From: Apostichopus japonicus
Taxonomy: Eukaryota > Echinodermata > Holothuroidea > Aspidochirotida > Stichopodidae
Direction of reading: 5' to 3'
DNA: 64,000 nt
Assembly: GCF_037975245.1 (NCBI RefSeq)
Contig: NC_092578.1
Location: 10,584,359-10,648,358, forward strand
Positions 45,145 to 57,140 of this stretch are shown piece after piece (positions within the stretch are counted from its first letter, which is position 1; the number at the start of each line of letters is the position of its first letter). The notes below the pieces were generated by a model. That model saw only the letters and a list, made by a program, of their open reading frames with translations. It did no database searches and had not been told where the DNA came from. Made by a program: the position numbers and the translations under genes.

Positions 45145-46135
45145 CTGGCGTGTTTTTGTTTTTTATAAGTCCCAACGGGAGAACAAGACACACGCACTAA
45201 ATACTACAAATTCAGGGGTTTGCCCTCTGGAACCAACAACGCTTTCAATACATTCCAGATGAATTAGATTCCTGTCTTCCAAATGCTGTATGCTGAAGAG
45301 AAATTGAATACTTCTCTTAATATATATTTTGGTGTTTTATACTCGCAACGAGAGAGCAAGAAATATCTTAAACACGCTGCAGCTTCAGGGACTGTGCCTC
45401 TTGGATCCCGGCTAGGGCTTTTTAAAGCACATTCCAGGGAAATTGAATACTCCTCTCTCGTATGTATTTGTGTGTTTTATACTCGCAACGATAGAGCAAG
45501 AATTATATGAAAACGCTGCAGCTTACAGGGCTTTGCCTCCAGGACCAAGACTTTTACATACATTCCATAGAAATTGAATACTTCTCTCTCGTATGTATTT
45601 TTGTGCGTTATGCTCGCTACGAGAAAGCAAGCATTATCTAAAAACGCTGAAGCTTCCGAGACTTTGCCTCCACTACCCCGACTAGGGCTTTTACATATAC
45701 ATTCCAGAGAAAGTGCATACATCTTTCTCAGATGTATCGTTGTGCTTGAAACTCGCTACGAGAAAGCAACTAATGTCTATAAACGCTGAAGCTTTCTGGG
45801 GGTTTACTTCATGTACCCCGACGAGGACTTTTAAGTACATTCCACTTAAATTGAGTACTTTTCTTTCGTATGCCTATGTATTATTTGTAATTCGTACCCC
45901 AGGGGCTTAGCAACCTGGACCCCGGCTAGGGCAATTAAACAAAGTACAGAGAAATTGAAGTCTTCTCTTTTATATGTATTTGTGTGCTTTAAACTCGCCA
46001 CACACGAGCAAGCAAGAAATATCTAAGAACAATGCAGCTTCCGGGGCTTTGCCTCGTATACCCCAGGAAAGCTTTTAAATACTATCCAGAGAAATTGGAT
46101 ATGTTTCTCTCTCAAATAATAGCGTTTTTGTCCAG
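45145..46135. repeat. Tandem repeat, ~130-150-bp unit, about seven copies
   Basis: Recurring blocks in each unit are ACTCGC(A/T)ACGAGAGAGCAAG, AACGCTGCAGCTTCCGGGGC, TTTGCCTC, CCCCGACTAGGGCTTTTA, and CATTCCAGAGAAATTGAATA with TTCTCTCTCGTATGTATTT. Units start near 45170, 45345, 45480, 45605, 45750 and 45985. Two further diverged units are at about 47935-48250. The frames across the array are repeat artefacts. Confidence 0.8.
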
Positions 46136-46309
46136 AGATATACTTGACGTACTGAAAGTGAAGCCTTAATGAATTTTAATGCCGCATATATGTTTTAATG
46201 CATCCCAGATCGTAATTGGAAATAAACTGGTATATTCCGGTGTGATTTTTTGTTCATTCTTTCCAGAAAGACTAGTTTCCTACCATTAAATCCATGTTAA
46301 ACGTCTCAA

Positions 46310-47060
46310 TTGTGCCTGTGTTCTTGTTTTACGAAAACTACGAAGAAAGAGATAGTTTTGGTTGCTGTCTTAGGAATACGGCAAAGCAGGTTCACGAAAC
46401 GAAGAACCGAGTCAAATGTATATCCACACAAATTGGCTGCATCATTACGTGTATACGAACACGCTGCGAGATATCGTATTGTCAAAAATTTGTCAAAACT
46501 GTGTCTTGTTTTACGAAAACTACGAAACCAAAAATAGTTTTGGTTGCCATCTCAGAAATACGGCAAAGCAGTTTCACGAAACGAACAACCAATCAAATGG
46601 ATATCCGAGCGTATACGCGCAAGTTGGCTTGAATATTAAGTGCATACGAACCAAAGAAATCGAATATTCTTAAATACTTTTCTCATATCCATTAAGATAT
46701 TTACTTCAATTTCTATTATACGAACACGCTACAAGATATCATATTGTCAAAAATGTACGTCTGCAAACGCGCGCGTTTATTTGCTCACGTGTTTATGTGT
46801 AAGAAGTATATGATTCATCTATCTAGCGCCTTCGGTGCTATACAAAATCAATGGCAAAGTCAACCGAAGACACGAGCGTATACGAGAAAGTTTGCTTCAT
46901 CATTACGTGTATGCAAACGCGCTGCTGCAAGAAATTACACTGTCAAAATCGTACAAGTCGTGTGCAAACGCGCTCGTGTACTGGCTTAACGTTTTTGCGT
47001 GTAAAAAAGATAGGTGCAACAAATCTAGCGCCGCGCTCAAATATTTAAATCAAGCGTACG
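46310..47060. repeat. Tandem repeat, ~182-bp unit, degenerate
   Basis: CTTGTTTTACGAAAACTACG at about 46324 recurs at about 46505, each followed by AGTTTTGGTTGC and an ATACGGCAAAGCAG block, then by CATTACGTGTATACGAACAC. More diverged units (CGTGTATGCAAACGCGCTGC) continue to about 47000. Confidence 0.7.
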
Positions 47061-47404
47061 AAACTTTCAAATGCCGTGTTTCTGCACACTAGCCTAGATG
47101 CTTCAGATATTTGTCTGGAACTGTCCATTTTGAACTGAACAAGAACAAGCAAAGACGATTGAACGGTGCAATTGAAGAGGTAAAACTTTCTTCACTTAAA
47201 TATTAAAGTTCATTTGTTAAAAAAAAGTAGCTTAATTAACCTTTATGTCTCTCGTAGTTATATATAGTCTAGACGTATAGAGTAGCTGGATATAGAGGTA
47301 AAGCAAACCAAAAATTGACATCGTCAAAAAATTGCTAGAGCTCAATGCCCCTTGGTATTATTCCTGTGATTTCTGACTTTCGTCTAAAAGTTATAATCTT
47401 GACA

Positions 47405-47700
47405 TTAAGGCCGAGTAAAAGAATGATTAAGGACTCCTAACTGCTGACGATAGATATGTGTTTGTATACGGTAACTACAAGTGTCCCTTAACTTTGCGTA
47501 TACTGATTTATATTCATTTTCGATCGTAAATTTAATCTGCACAACATTAATTAGACACTAGGACCGAGTAAAAGAATGATTAAGGACCAACTGCTGACGA
47601 TAGATATGTTTTACGCTTTCCCCCTTAACTTTGCGAACTAAATTATACACATTTTCGATCGTAAATTCATAAATGTGCACAATTTTAACGAAAATTTGCC
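47405..47700. repeat. Direct duplication, ~155-bp unit
   Basis: GACCGAGTAAAAGAATGATT (about 47563) repeats a block at about 47410, each followed by CTGCTGACGATAGATATG and later by CATTTTCGATCGTAAATT. Confidence 0.8.
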
Positions 47701-48259
47701 AAAATGGAACAAGGAAATACCAATTTGTACTTGAGACATTTTCTTGAATTACTTACGAAGTATACAATAAATGTCAATGCATGCGCGAAGTTAGGAAAAT
47801 TGCTTCGAGGAGTTAAACTCACGACCTTTACAATTATATAATTCTTTATATTTCTTGTCAAATGGGGTGGGAGGTCGATAGGGAGGGGGGGGGGGGGGGG
47901 TGGAGAATATCAAAGTAGTAAAAGTAGTCAAAAAAGAACAAGAAATATCTCGAAATGTTATAGCTTCCGGGGCTTTGCACTCTGGCCCCTTCTGGGGCTT
48001 TCAAATTCATTCCAATGAATTTTATTTTGTCTGACAAATGGCCTTGGTGCTCATATTAAGCATCTGAAAAGTAAAAACTTGAAAAATTCACAACTGAAGT
48101 CCCTAGGACACCCCCCCCCCCTCCCGCGCTTAGAATAAATTAGGAGAAACGTAATTTCTCTCTATGATATGTATTTTCGTGTTTTAAACTCGCTACAAGA
48201 AGCAAGAACTTCGGAACGCTGCAGCTTTCGGGGCCTTCTCACTCTGAACCTATACTATA

Positions 48260-49064
48260 GGGTTCTGAGCTATGATACGCCACAGAGTAAAATATTAGTA
48301 ATTCCTCTTTCTGACATGTGTTTCCGTGTGCGTATTCAAAATCTCTCGCAGAGGCCAGGAACTATCTGAAAATACTGCATCCCTCTCCTCCCAAGCCAAT
48401 AACAGTGTTCGACTTCCTATACGCGTCTGAGTATTCAGCTGTAATTATCAAATAAATTGTCACTTTATAGGTTTAATTTTAAAACGTTGCTCAGCAAGTC
48501 ACTGCTGTCGGTCTGAAAGATTGGTCGGTCTCAGAATCGATCTACTATACACCCTCCGAAGAGATAATTGGCCAAATCGGATAGCAATCGACCAAATAAC
48601 AAAATACGGTACGGTACTGAGAGAAAGTACCACAGACAGCGGTGTGACAAGAACCGAAGGCAAAAACATCTACTGAAGTCAGCCCAAGTCAAAAGAATAC
48701 ATGTTATCATCAGAAAAAGCCCGAGAGTGCCATATTAGGTCGTCTAGTGGAGCCAAAAAAAAAAAAAAAAACCCATTCGAAACCACGGATTGGATGAATA
48801 TTGACTTTTCTTTGGGTATCTATTACATTGCTGCACTATTCCTTGCTACGCGACCCCCATGCAGTCACAGATAAGTGGATCAATATTGATTAATTCTTGT
48901 ATTGTAAACTGTTTTATTGTTTGGACAGTTAGCCATTTATTGAAGAAAAAGTTTGCTTGTAAGTCCTAGCAATGATTGGTTTTTGTCAATTGAATGAAGA
49001 CCCAATCTACATTAGGCAAAAATGCCCTATTTTGTTCTTTCATTTAGTTCGCGGAAAATTCGAG
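48260..49064. other. No gene seen; likely 5' flank of the LGR-like gene
   Basis: Contains an A-run (about 48754-48772). The promoter of the gene starting at 49065 should lie here or in the last few hundred bases, but no motif was defined. Confidence 0.4.
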
Positions 49065-49294
49065 ATGGTTCGTTTTAAGATGTTTACACTGACGGTGGCT
49101 CTAGTGTTGCACGTTATCTCTCCCAGCGGAGCGTTTCCTTTCCCATCCATACCGAAGTTGTCTTCATGGTTCTTTAGAACCGACGGACCTCTCGGGCCTT
49201 GTCCTTCCTCCTGCCACTGTAATGGTGAGACAGCCAGTTGCTTCAAACCTCTGCCTGAAACCGAAGTTCCTTTACCTTCGACCATCGAATCACT
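49065..49294 (+). CDS. Exon 1 of an LRR receptor gene: signal peptide and LRRNT (LGR/glycoprotein-hormone-receptor-like)
   Basis: The exon encodes MVRFKMFTLTVALVLHVISP, a clear signal peptide, then a cysteine cap CPSSCHCNGETASC (C-x3-C-x-C-x6-C, the LRRNT pattern) and a TEVPLPSTIESL end that begins the first repeat. It stops at CACT|GTGAGT in phase 2. An upstream in-frame ATG at 48972 exists, but the signal peptide fits the one at 49065. Exons 2 and 3 (51506-51577, 52359-52427) continue in the same phase. In vertebrate FSH/LH/TSH receptors exon 1 likewise holds the signal peptide and cysteine cap, and each following ~70-bp exon encodes one repeat. The rest of the gene (more repeats, hinge, seven-helix domain) is not seen and may lie beyond the window. 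Another LRR receptor type (RXFP/LGR4-6 or a non-GPCR) is possible. Confidence 0.72.
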
Positions 49295-50124
49295 GTGAGT
49301 ATGGCTATGAAGGTTCAAGATGATCGAAAACATTGTTTTGTTCTACAATCAGTATGACTGAGAGAGTATACTAGCGAGAACTTATATACATTGTTTACAT
49401 TATGACATGGTGAACATTTATATATATATCAATAAAGAGATTTATAAAATGAAATAGTTTCGTGATTTTAAAGCATCAGTTCAAATAAATCGCACTATCA
49501 AGATTATGAAAACAAAAGCATATTAGCTCTGTTGGGGAAACTAAATATTTCAACTTTTGTAAATACAAAAAAAACGAGGTGGGTTTATAGCGATCCAATT
49601 GTCAAAGACGCAAAGTGGATTGAGAGCGACGAATATAGCGGAGATACTTTCAAGGGCGACCTTCTTTGTTTTTGGTTCCTTGCTGGAAGCAAATGAACCG
49701 ATGCAGTCACGTTAGGGTGGGTGTGTGCGTCGGTGTGTACGTCTGTGGCAATTGTTTGGGTCCGCGATAACTCAACAACGGAGTGATGGGTATTTATCAT
49801 ACTTGCTATGTATTATAGATGGGAAGGTGTGCCATATCGCTTGGATAATGTGATGTTCCTCTTTTCAAAGACAACAAAATATATCCAAAAAATCGTCTTA
49901 TGCCACAAACCTGTGTTCAGTGCCCTTAAAACACAAATGAATAACATAACAGAAAATTTGGTAGTCACTCCCTGTACATCATAAATGTGCTTAGGTTTGT
50001 TCATAAATGAAACTATAGTTAAGAAAAGACTTGAATGGTCAATCTTTGATAGATTTTGAGTTGCAGCTATTTTCATGATTTCTGGTGCCTATATTAGTAT
50101 GATTAGGAGAATGTTGTTCCTAGG

Positions 50125-50690
50125 TGTCCCTAGACGTCGGATTGTAGCTTAACTTGGTATACAGTTGTTGGTTTACAGTTGGTACATGCAAATATTTTGG
50201 GACCATCTGAGCCCAAACAATTCCGGGCCCATTTTTGCGCCGGGTGGACCCAAATTTTATTTCCTCATCATATGCATTTTGGGACACATTCTTTAGGCCC
50301 GAACTTGTGGGGCCCAATATGTTTGGGACCATTTGGGTCCATATCTTGTTACATTGCAATAACTCTGCAATATTAAGTCGGATTGTAGCCAAACTTGGCA
50401 TCAAGTTGTTGATTAGGAGCTGGTACATATAGACCATCTCGGCCCCCAAACATTGGGCCCATTTTTTCGGCCAGGTGGGCCCAACTTTTATTTCCACCTC
50501 AAATATATTTGGGACACATTCTTTGAGCCCGAACTTGTGAGGCCCTTGTTAGACGCAAAACTTTATCGGGCCCAATGTCTTTGAGAGGGACCAACATTTA
50601 AATTACAATCACTCCACAACCTTAAATCAGATTATGTCCAAACTTGGAATACAGTTGTTGGTTAATAGCTGGTACATATACTGGTGGGCA
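50125..50690. repeat. Tandem repeat, ~247-bp unit, 2.3 copies, in intron 1 of the LGR-like gene
   Basis: GTCGGATTGTAGC..AACTTGG starts units at about 50136, 50382 and (as ATCAGATTATGTCCAAACTTGG) 50625, each followed by GTTGTTG and GGTACAT. The units are rich in GGGCCC-type motifs and contain TTTGGGACACATTCTTT. Non-coding. Confidence 0.85.
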
Positions 50691-51505
50691 TAAATATTAT
50701 GCTATTGGGTGATGACATACAAGACTTTAATATTCCACCGACTACGGAACCGTAGTGCCCGTTGGGCTCTTGTTACATATTAAGGGCCAGATAGATAAAT
50801 TTGGTAATATTATAGCAGCTTTGATAACTATCCAACGACGTTAAATATGATCTCGTTGTTGGTATAGCAGCACAAAAAAGAAATGGTTTGATTATTTGAA
50901 GCTGTTGGATTCGTTTTCGATTCATGCATCACGTACGCATCGGAACTACTCTCGATGTCGTTAGCGCATGCGCAGAGACTACCGATTTCGTTTGTATGTT
51001 GGAAGATTGTCAATTTTATTATAATTTTTGAGCTGTTCCCTTACTTTTTGCAACACAAAAGTAGAAACAAGGATAAACATCACCACTTAGCCTATAGACT
51101 TGCATCATATCTTCGTGGTATATGTATGTACCTGCAGTCGGTTTAAATGTTTCATAAAAATCACAACTCAATAGTTTACCCTAGTATTTTCCATGTCATG
51201 ATAATATTTACGAATCCCTGTGTACTCTGAGTCAGGTAAACATTGCTTAACACTTCATATGTACACTACGGGCAACTCTGCCAGCTCCAGGGAGTATCCT
51301 TTACAATTTTGCCACAGCATGCTATCAAAGAACCTTAAATTACACATGTGGGAAAAAAACGAAACTTGGAGAAACGCAAATGCCGTAGGAAACATCGAAT
51401 ATCGAATAATTGTTTTTACTTATTGGTCGATTCTGACTTATTCGTTAATTATGTTATTTAGTGTTTTGAGCACACTTTCTAATTTACCAACCAATTTCAT
51501 TTCAG

Positions 51506-51577
51506 AGTGCTGATTGGCCTGACTCCTCAAGATATATCGCGTTACATTGCCAGTACACCGAATTTGAAAAACATTGT
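51506..51577 (+). CDS. Exon 2 of the LGR-like gene (one LRR, 72 bp)
   Basis: Acceptor CATTTCAG| and donor |GTAAGT frame exactly 72 bp. Joined in phase 2 to exon 1 it reads as one leucine-rich repeat (VLIGLTPQDISRYIA then STPNLKNI). The length and phase match the one-repeat-per-exon layout of LGR genes. It is too short to appear as an open frame with its own start. Confidence 0.7.
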
Positions 51578-52358
51578 GTAAGTTTTCCATTGGCTCGTTA
51601 ATGAAAAAAAATTGGAAGACGTTTATTATTAACATTGCGTTTACAATATATAGAATTTTGCCTTTAGTAGATGGAGAGTTGGGTTATATGTTTCAGAAAA
51701 TACGGAAAGTTACAGAAAATTCTTAGCCTTCCAATTATGACTTTTCACAACCCCTGTGTTTCTTATACAACAGAATGCCACGGTAACGGGCATTTTACGG
51801 TAAATTTGAGGTTGCTTGATTGATTGCTTATTATTTCAATTTGACCACCATGACCTCTTAGAATATGAGATAGAAGTAGAAATTTAGCTCCAACACATCT
51901 GCCAGCTTTTGCTCCGGAAAAGTTTTGATTTAATCAGAAATTTGATTTAAATCACCTTCAATCCTCCCGAGTTTTAGAACGTCGGTAGTTTATGTCATCC
52001 TATTCAGCATCCAAGCATCTAAAAGAATGATGATGACTGGGAACTTGATAAAAAAGTTACTTCAGAACTATTTCTTGACTATGTGCTATACAACATAGCA
52101 TTCAATCAATTTTGGTCATAACAGACCAGAATTGCCATTGTTCTACTGTCTATGCACGTTAGTATTTTCATCCTTGTCTCTTTTCCGCTAAATAAATAAT
52201 ATGACATCATCTTGGGACAACATACATTGTCAAAACGGTGTGACACTGCTGGTTTGGCATATTTAGTGAGTGGTGTTCTGACCTCTATTCTAAGATATAC
52301 TTGTTTTACTTTCCTTCAATTCTTAAGCCTTGATAACCTGTGTTCATTTTTTTTATAG

Positions 52359-52427
52359 GCTCAAGGAATCGAATGATGTCTTTATTGAAGAGACCGAATT
52401 GTTTGATAACAGAGGAATGGTTGATCT
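52359..52427 (+). CDS. Exon 3 of the LGR-like gene (one LRR, 69 bp)
   Basis: Acceptor TTTTTTTATAG| and donor |GTATGT frame 69 bp, again phase 2 to phase 2. It encodes LKESNDVFIEETELFDNRG and MVDL. The 'NDV....E..LF' spacing is the one seen in the second repeat of vertebrate gonadotropin receptors. A possible later exon (53951-54007, AG|AAAGAGG to GG|GTATTT, same phase) is too weak to annotate. Confidence 0.65.
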
Positions 52428-52594
52428 GTATGTATCAAACTGCTTTCTACTTACTATCCTTTATTTAACCAGCGTTTATATATCGTGACGTTGTTAACCT
52501 TCCATTAAACAAGACGGCAACTCACGGAGTTGCATATCTCATCACAGATACTTTTAATGAATAACTGATTATGGACTACCGTCATAACAGGGTT

Positions 52595-52720
52595 GTAGTC
52601 GAATCCAACAGTCCAGTCAGTCCGAGACAAGTCCGAATCCAAAGCAGGCCGAGTCCGAGACAAGACTAAGTTTAGGGCATCCCAGTCTAAGTCCGAGTCC
52701 AGGCTCTGAACTATGCACTC
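52595..52720. repeat. Degenerate GTCCGAG minisatellite
   Basis: About eight GTCC(G/A)A(G/A)TCC-like units occur with variable spacers. Confidence 0.6.
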
Positions 52721-52977
52721 TATCTCGATTTCACTTAACTAAATTCCTTCCCTTAATCCACACCCCACCATCCGAATCACACCTCTGACCACGTCATAGC
52801 TGTATATGTTCTTCAAACATGTCTGATGTATTCAGTCAAGCTAGGTGGGCAGGGGTACACGTACTGTCTAGCTATTCCAGTGCATAGACAATGTATTGAA
52901 GACATTTTTAAGAGCACCTTATTCATTTAAATGGTCATTAAGGCGCCTTCGGAAAGTTAGTATATCATAAGGATGTA

Positions 52978-53339
52978 AAGGCGCATTTACACGACACGAC
53001 CAAATCGTCTGCGATTTTTTTGTTTCTAGCCGACTTGACTTGTACGATTTTGTCGGTACGTGTGTATGGCTTCTCCTCTTGTCGTGAGAAAATACCGTTC
53101 ACGACAAAATCGTCGACGATTTCTTTAAAAATCGCGCACGACTTGATCGCAGCGTGTGAATGGAATCTTGCTCAACATCTGTCGCGCACGACAAGATCTT
53201 GAGTTGTCGTGCAAAGTTGAGCACTTTCAGTTTCAGATTCAGTTTCTGCGAAAAGTCCATTCACACGCCACGAATTTATCGCGCACGACTGTCGTGCACG
53301 ACAAATCGTGAGGAAAATCGTGTCGGGTAAACGCGCCTT
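52978..53339. mobile_element. MITE with AAGGCGC..ACGACACGA inverted ends
   Basis: The left end AAGGCGCATTTACACGACAC is mirrored by GTGTCGGGTAAACGCGCCTT at the right. The interior is full of CGTGCGCGACAA/TTGTCGTGCACG-type inverted motifs. A-T-rich flanks prevent a certain duplication call. It has no coding frame. Confidence 0.75.
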
Positions 53340-54910
53340 ATCGTAATGTTGACTTTTATGTCAAACGTTGAATGCGCCTTGTCTTGCTAAATTGTACGTT
53401 TAATCTTGACATTTTGTTTCCCAATTTAGGCCTATATTTTGGAAATATCGACAGAACAATTTCAGCTGAGAAAGTACATCTTCAGTTGAAGGTGGCGGCA
53501 GAAACATCATTTTGCCCCACACCACCTGTTCCTTTGTCTATTCCTGGTTCTTCCACTAAAGATATGTACCCCACATAAACTCGAAGCCTACAACAATGAC
53601 TGGCTCAATATCTTTCATATCTCCTAAAGAACAAACCCTATTTAAGACTGAACTACTGTAGCACACTATGGTCAAAAGCACACTATGACTAACATTTCTG
53701 CCTCTTCAAATATATAATAGAGTTAAATATGCATCAGGTAAGGGCGGTATGCCAAAATAGGAATGTTCATTACGTCATCGGTTACATTGACCACCAAAGG
53801 TTTCTGTGGAGTGATCAATGACTTGCTGAAACTCTTTTGTTAGAAGATATGATCTAGTTGAGTGATCAGAGCTACTAACTGGTTGACTGAAGTATATTTA
53901 TTATTTCAAATCGCAATTTTAAAAATGTCTTAAATAAGTTTTCTTTGTAGAAAGAGGATACAGAAGGAAATATTGTTAATAGGCAACATGCCTCTAAAAT
54001 GCACTGGGTATTTTCTTTTTCTTTCCTATGAATTATCATTTCCGCCTAAAGTAAACTTTCAAATTTTCAATAGTCTCCTATTGACTTCAGAGGGGGATAA
54101 TCCTCAACTACCTTTTACTGAGCAATTATACTAAACTAATTCTTATCCAGTGCTGTAGTTCTCATCTCATATTTTGTATGTAATTGTGACACGTTAAGTA
54201 CAAGAAGCCATTTTTGTGGAGGTCAAAGGTCATTTGGAGTCACCATAGATCAGATTGTGGAAACCTTGTTTCATAATCTACCGTATCTCCAACCGACCAG
54301 CATATTAGATAACATGTGCTCCACGGCCTCATAAGAATAGGAGATCTGGTTGTTTACAATTGAAAATTAGCTTATGGGCATCCGTAGATAGTATCAGAGA
54401 AGTCGATCAAACCACCATTGCTTTAATTAATTGTGTCGCTACCTGGATATCCGTCGCTGTACATGTGAATAAAGGTGCATGTCCTGCTTGTACATACAAC
54501 GGTAAGGTAAAATTGGGTTCGTTAAAATAAAAAGGTGAAGGAATAAATGTTTCGTTTCAGAATACCTATACACTTAAGGTGGCTAAATATCTCCTAAATG
54601 ATATCTTGGGGCATTTCCTACATGCCATTCAGTCATAATTCCAAAATATACAACTATTAAAGGAGTTTTTTAGACAAGTTAGCTGTTATTGCTGCTAGGT
54701 TTTTTGCAAAGATTTTCACTCAACATCAGTTACAAGTGGAAGATAGGTGCTCTTTCAACCTTAAATTGATATTGCGTAAAAGATCGCTTTGATTTAGGAG
54801 TAATAGCGATATTTTTCGTGCACCAATCTGCAGCTAAAAGACAAGATAAATAATTGCAAAATGTATGAATCGCGCTAATCGAGTAGCGGTTCAAAGTAGC
54901 AGTGAGGTAG
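53340..54910. other. No confirmed gene; AGGTCA-bearing repeat near 54.2 kb
   Basis: Possibly intron of the LGR-like gene. A weak exon candidate is at 53951-54007. A dispersed repeat around 54120-54300 carries the DR1 at 54220. Confidence 0.4.
54220..54232 (+). promoter_or_regulatory. Perfect DR1 (AGGTCA-A-AGGTCA)
   Basis: The same 13-bp sequence as at 20439 and 61110, within a dispersed repeat. A candidate RXR/HNF4/COUP-type site by consensus only. Confidence 0.5.
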
Positions 54911-55223
54911 CAGGCGTGTTTCCAGGGGGGGGGGGTGGGCGTTGGGGGAGCGCCCCCCCGGGTAAGGAAAAGAGGAGAGACAAAAGAGAGAAGAAAAAAG
55001 GGAAAAAGGAGGGGAAGGAGAGGAAGGAAAGGAAGGAGTACAAGAAAAACGCCAAGACACCGGTAGGAGAAAAGAGGAACAGTGACTACCGTGAGCGCTG
55101 ATCCTTATTATATACACAAGGTAGCCAGTGACGGATCAAGGATTTCGGAAGGGGCGTGCGCCTCACCCTACCCCTTACACCGACAACTCCATTTTTGACG
55201 TTTCAATTTTTCCTCTCTCACTA

Positions 55224-55269
<46 letters not shown>

Positions 55270-57135
55270 TGGTCTATCATTACGCGTGTGTGTGTGTATG
55301 GACGCCTTAAACAATTGTACAATTGTGCTATGAAACCAACTGTGGCTGGTCTCGAACTCGACAAAATATATACCCAGGTGGATTAACAATTACAGTATTC
55401 AAGCTCAAATCATGCATTCCACTGTACTCGTGTTTATTTCAATAATTCGCCCGCGTTGTCAGGTGACTGCACGTCATTTATCTCCACATGTCAATCATCA
55501 CCGAAATCGGAATTTGGAATATGTTAATGAGCTAAATCGATGATATGTCGATTTAAATAGGTATATGTCAATTTGAGTTGCTAGAAACTGGTATAAGTCC
55601 AAGGAAATTGACTTCTACAGATTTAATTCGACATATCATCGATTTAAACTGGTAGATGTCGATTTAAATTGACATATACCGATTTATTTTACTTATGATC
55701 GATTTAAATTGGTATATGTCGATTTAAATCGGTATATGTCGATTTAAACTGGTATAAGTCGAAGGAAATTGGTATATGTCGATTTAAATCGATATAAGTC
55801 GATTCCCCCGGCACGATTTGAGACTGATGGCCCGCCATAGATCAGGCCCGAAAAATCCCAAGAAATCCCAAGGACACTGTACCGTATGGATATCTAGCAA
55901 TATCTACGGATGAAAATCCCAAGATCTTCCCTAAATTGAAGGCAGATAGAAAATCGAAGCCTTCAGTGTGTAATGAACACTGAAAGTGTGCGTCTTTCGA
56001 AATGAAAAGAACGTGGGGCATTGCACAATAAACGGATAAAATGATTTCAATTACTCGAATTCGTAAAGCAAACAGCAGATATCACATCATATCAGTGAGC
56101 AGGATGAACAGCCTCCAAACTGTCTATGTGTGTAGTACTAGTCATAGAAGCCCAATTTGGGGGGGGGGGGGGGGCTGCAACGACTTGCCCGAAAAATATA
56201 ACCCAAATTTTCGCGTTGTAACATGTTAATGTACATATCATATAGGCATGCATCGGTTACTACATCGCATGCAAAATTACATGCAATCATTTGCCGTGTT
56301 ATTACCGAATTAGTCGGGCAAGCTTAGAACTTTAATTACCAAGGAGATTTTTTATTAAACTATTGATTTCCTATAGCTACATCATTGCAATTTATTCTCA
56401 GCATATTGCCCGAATTTCCACAACAATATTTGGTTGGGGCTGCAGCCCCCCCCCCCCCCCCCCTCGCCTCCTACGGTTATGTGTGTAGTGTTCGGTTTCT
56501 GAAATATCTAGTATTTTTTTTATTTCCTTCAACGAAGTTTTATAGTATCCGTTATAAGGGGTTTTAATATGTCTACACCAATAAATGAACTGTGTCTGAA
56601 TTTTCGAAAATTCCCTCACCAACATTCTTCATCAAACTTTCCTCTACTCGACCGGTCTGTTATAGGGGTTGAAGGAGGTTTGTCTATATTGGTTGTCCAT
56701 AGATGACATTTTTTGCAACATTATGGGTATGTTTTGAAGTGAATTTATTCACGAGAAATATTTTCAAATTCTGAACAAATAATGGGCTTAAAACCTTGAA
56801 AAGTGGGGCTGAAGGGTATTGTGGGCCGCGACGTAGAATCACGTACAAAAGCAATGATCCACAGGAGATGCGATGAGGTCGAACATGATGTGTGACTGTT
56901 GACATTCTTCAAAAAGGCTATGGATTAAAAAAAAAAACTATTTGGAAATACTTGGTTCTCAGGCAAAAGTGTACATCTGGTTGGTCATTTTCAAGCCCGA
57001 GAAGTGTCATTTCCGGTGATCTGGGGCGTATTAAAACCAGAAATTTTCTTGCTCGCTTCGCGCCAACCTATGGTGGCGCTCCGCTTAGATAGTAATTCGC
57101 GCACCCCGGGCTAGAAAATCCTGGATACGCGCCTG
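54911..57135 (+). mobile_element. Family 1 TIR element, copy C, with nested repeats
   Basis: It begins CAGGCGTGTTTCCAGGGGGG and ends CCTGGATACGCGCCTG. Flanks GGTAG (54906-54910) and GGTAC (57136-57140) agree at four of five bases, consistent with the 5-bp duplication seen for copy B. Its beginning and end match copy A (purine tract at 54960-55085, ~110-bp module at about 57000-57095). The middle carries a (TA)n run (55225-55268) and a truncated TGGCGGGCC MITE (about 55500-55837). Confidence 0.8.
55500..55837. mobile_element. Truncated TA-type MITE with ATCGATTTAAAT core, nested in copy C
   Basis: The right end TTTGAGACTGATGGCCCGCCA followed by TA (55838-55839) matches the element at 9553-9971, and the interior has the same GATTTAAATCGA/GGTATATGTC motif field. 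The left terminus was not found. Confidence 0.75.
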
Positions 57136-57140
57136 GGTAC

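Noticed and set aside
45283-46989. Series of 65-112-residue frames
   Set aside because: All lie in tandem repeats and repeat with them; no domain.
53951-54007. Possible fourth exon of the LGR-like gene
   Set aside because: Phase fits, but it is 57 bp, the donor is poor (GGTATTTT) and the peptide does not read as a leucine-rich repeat.
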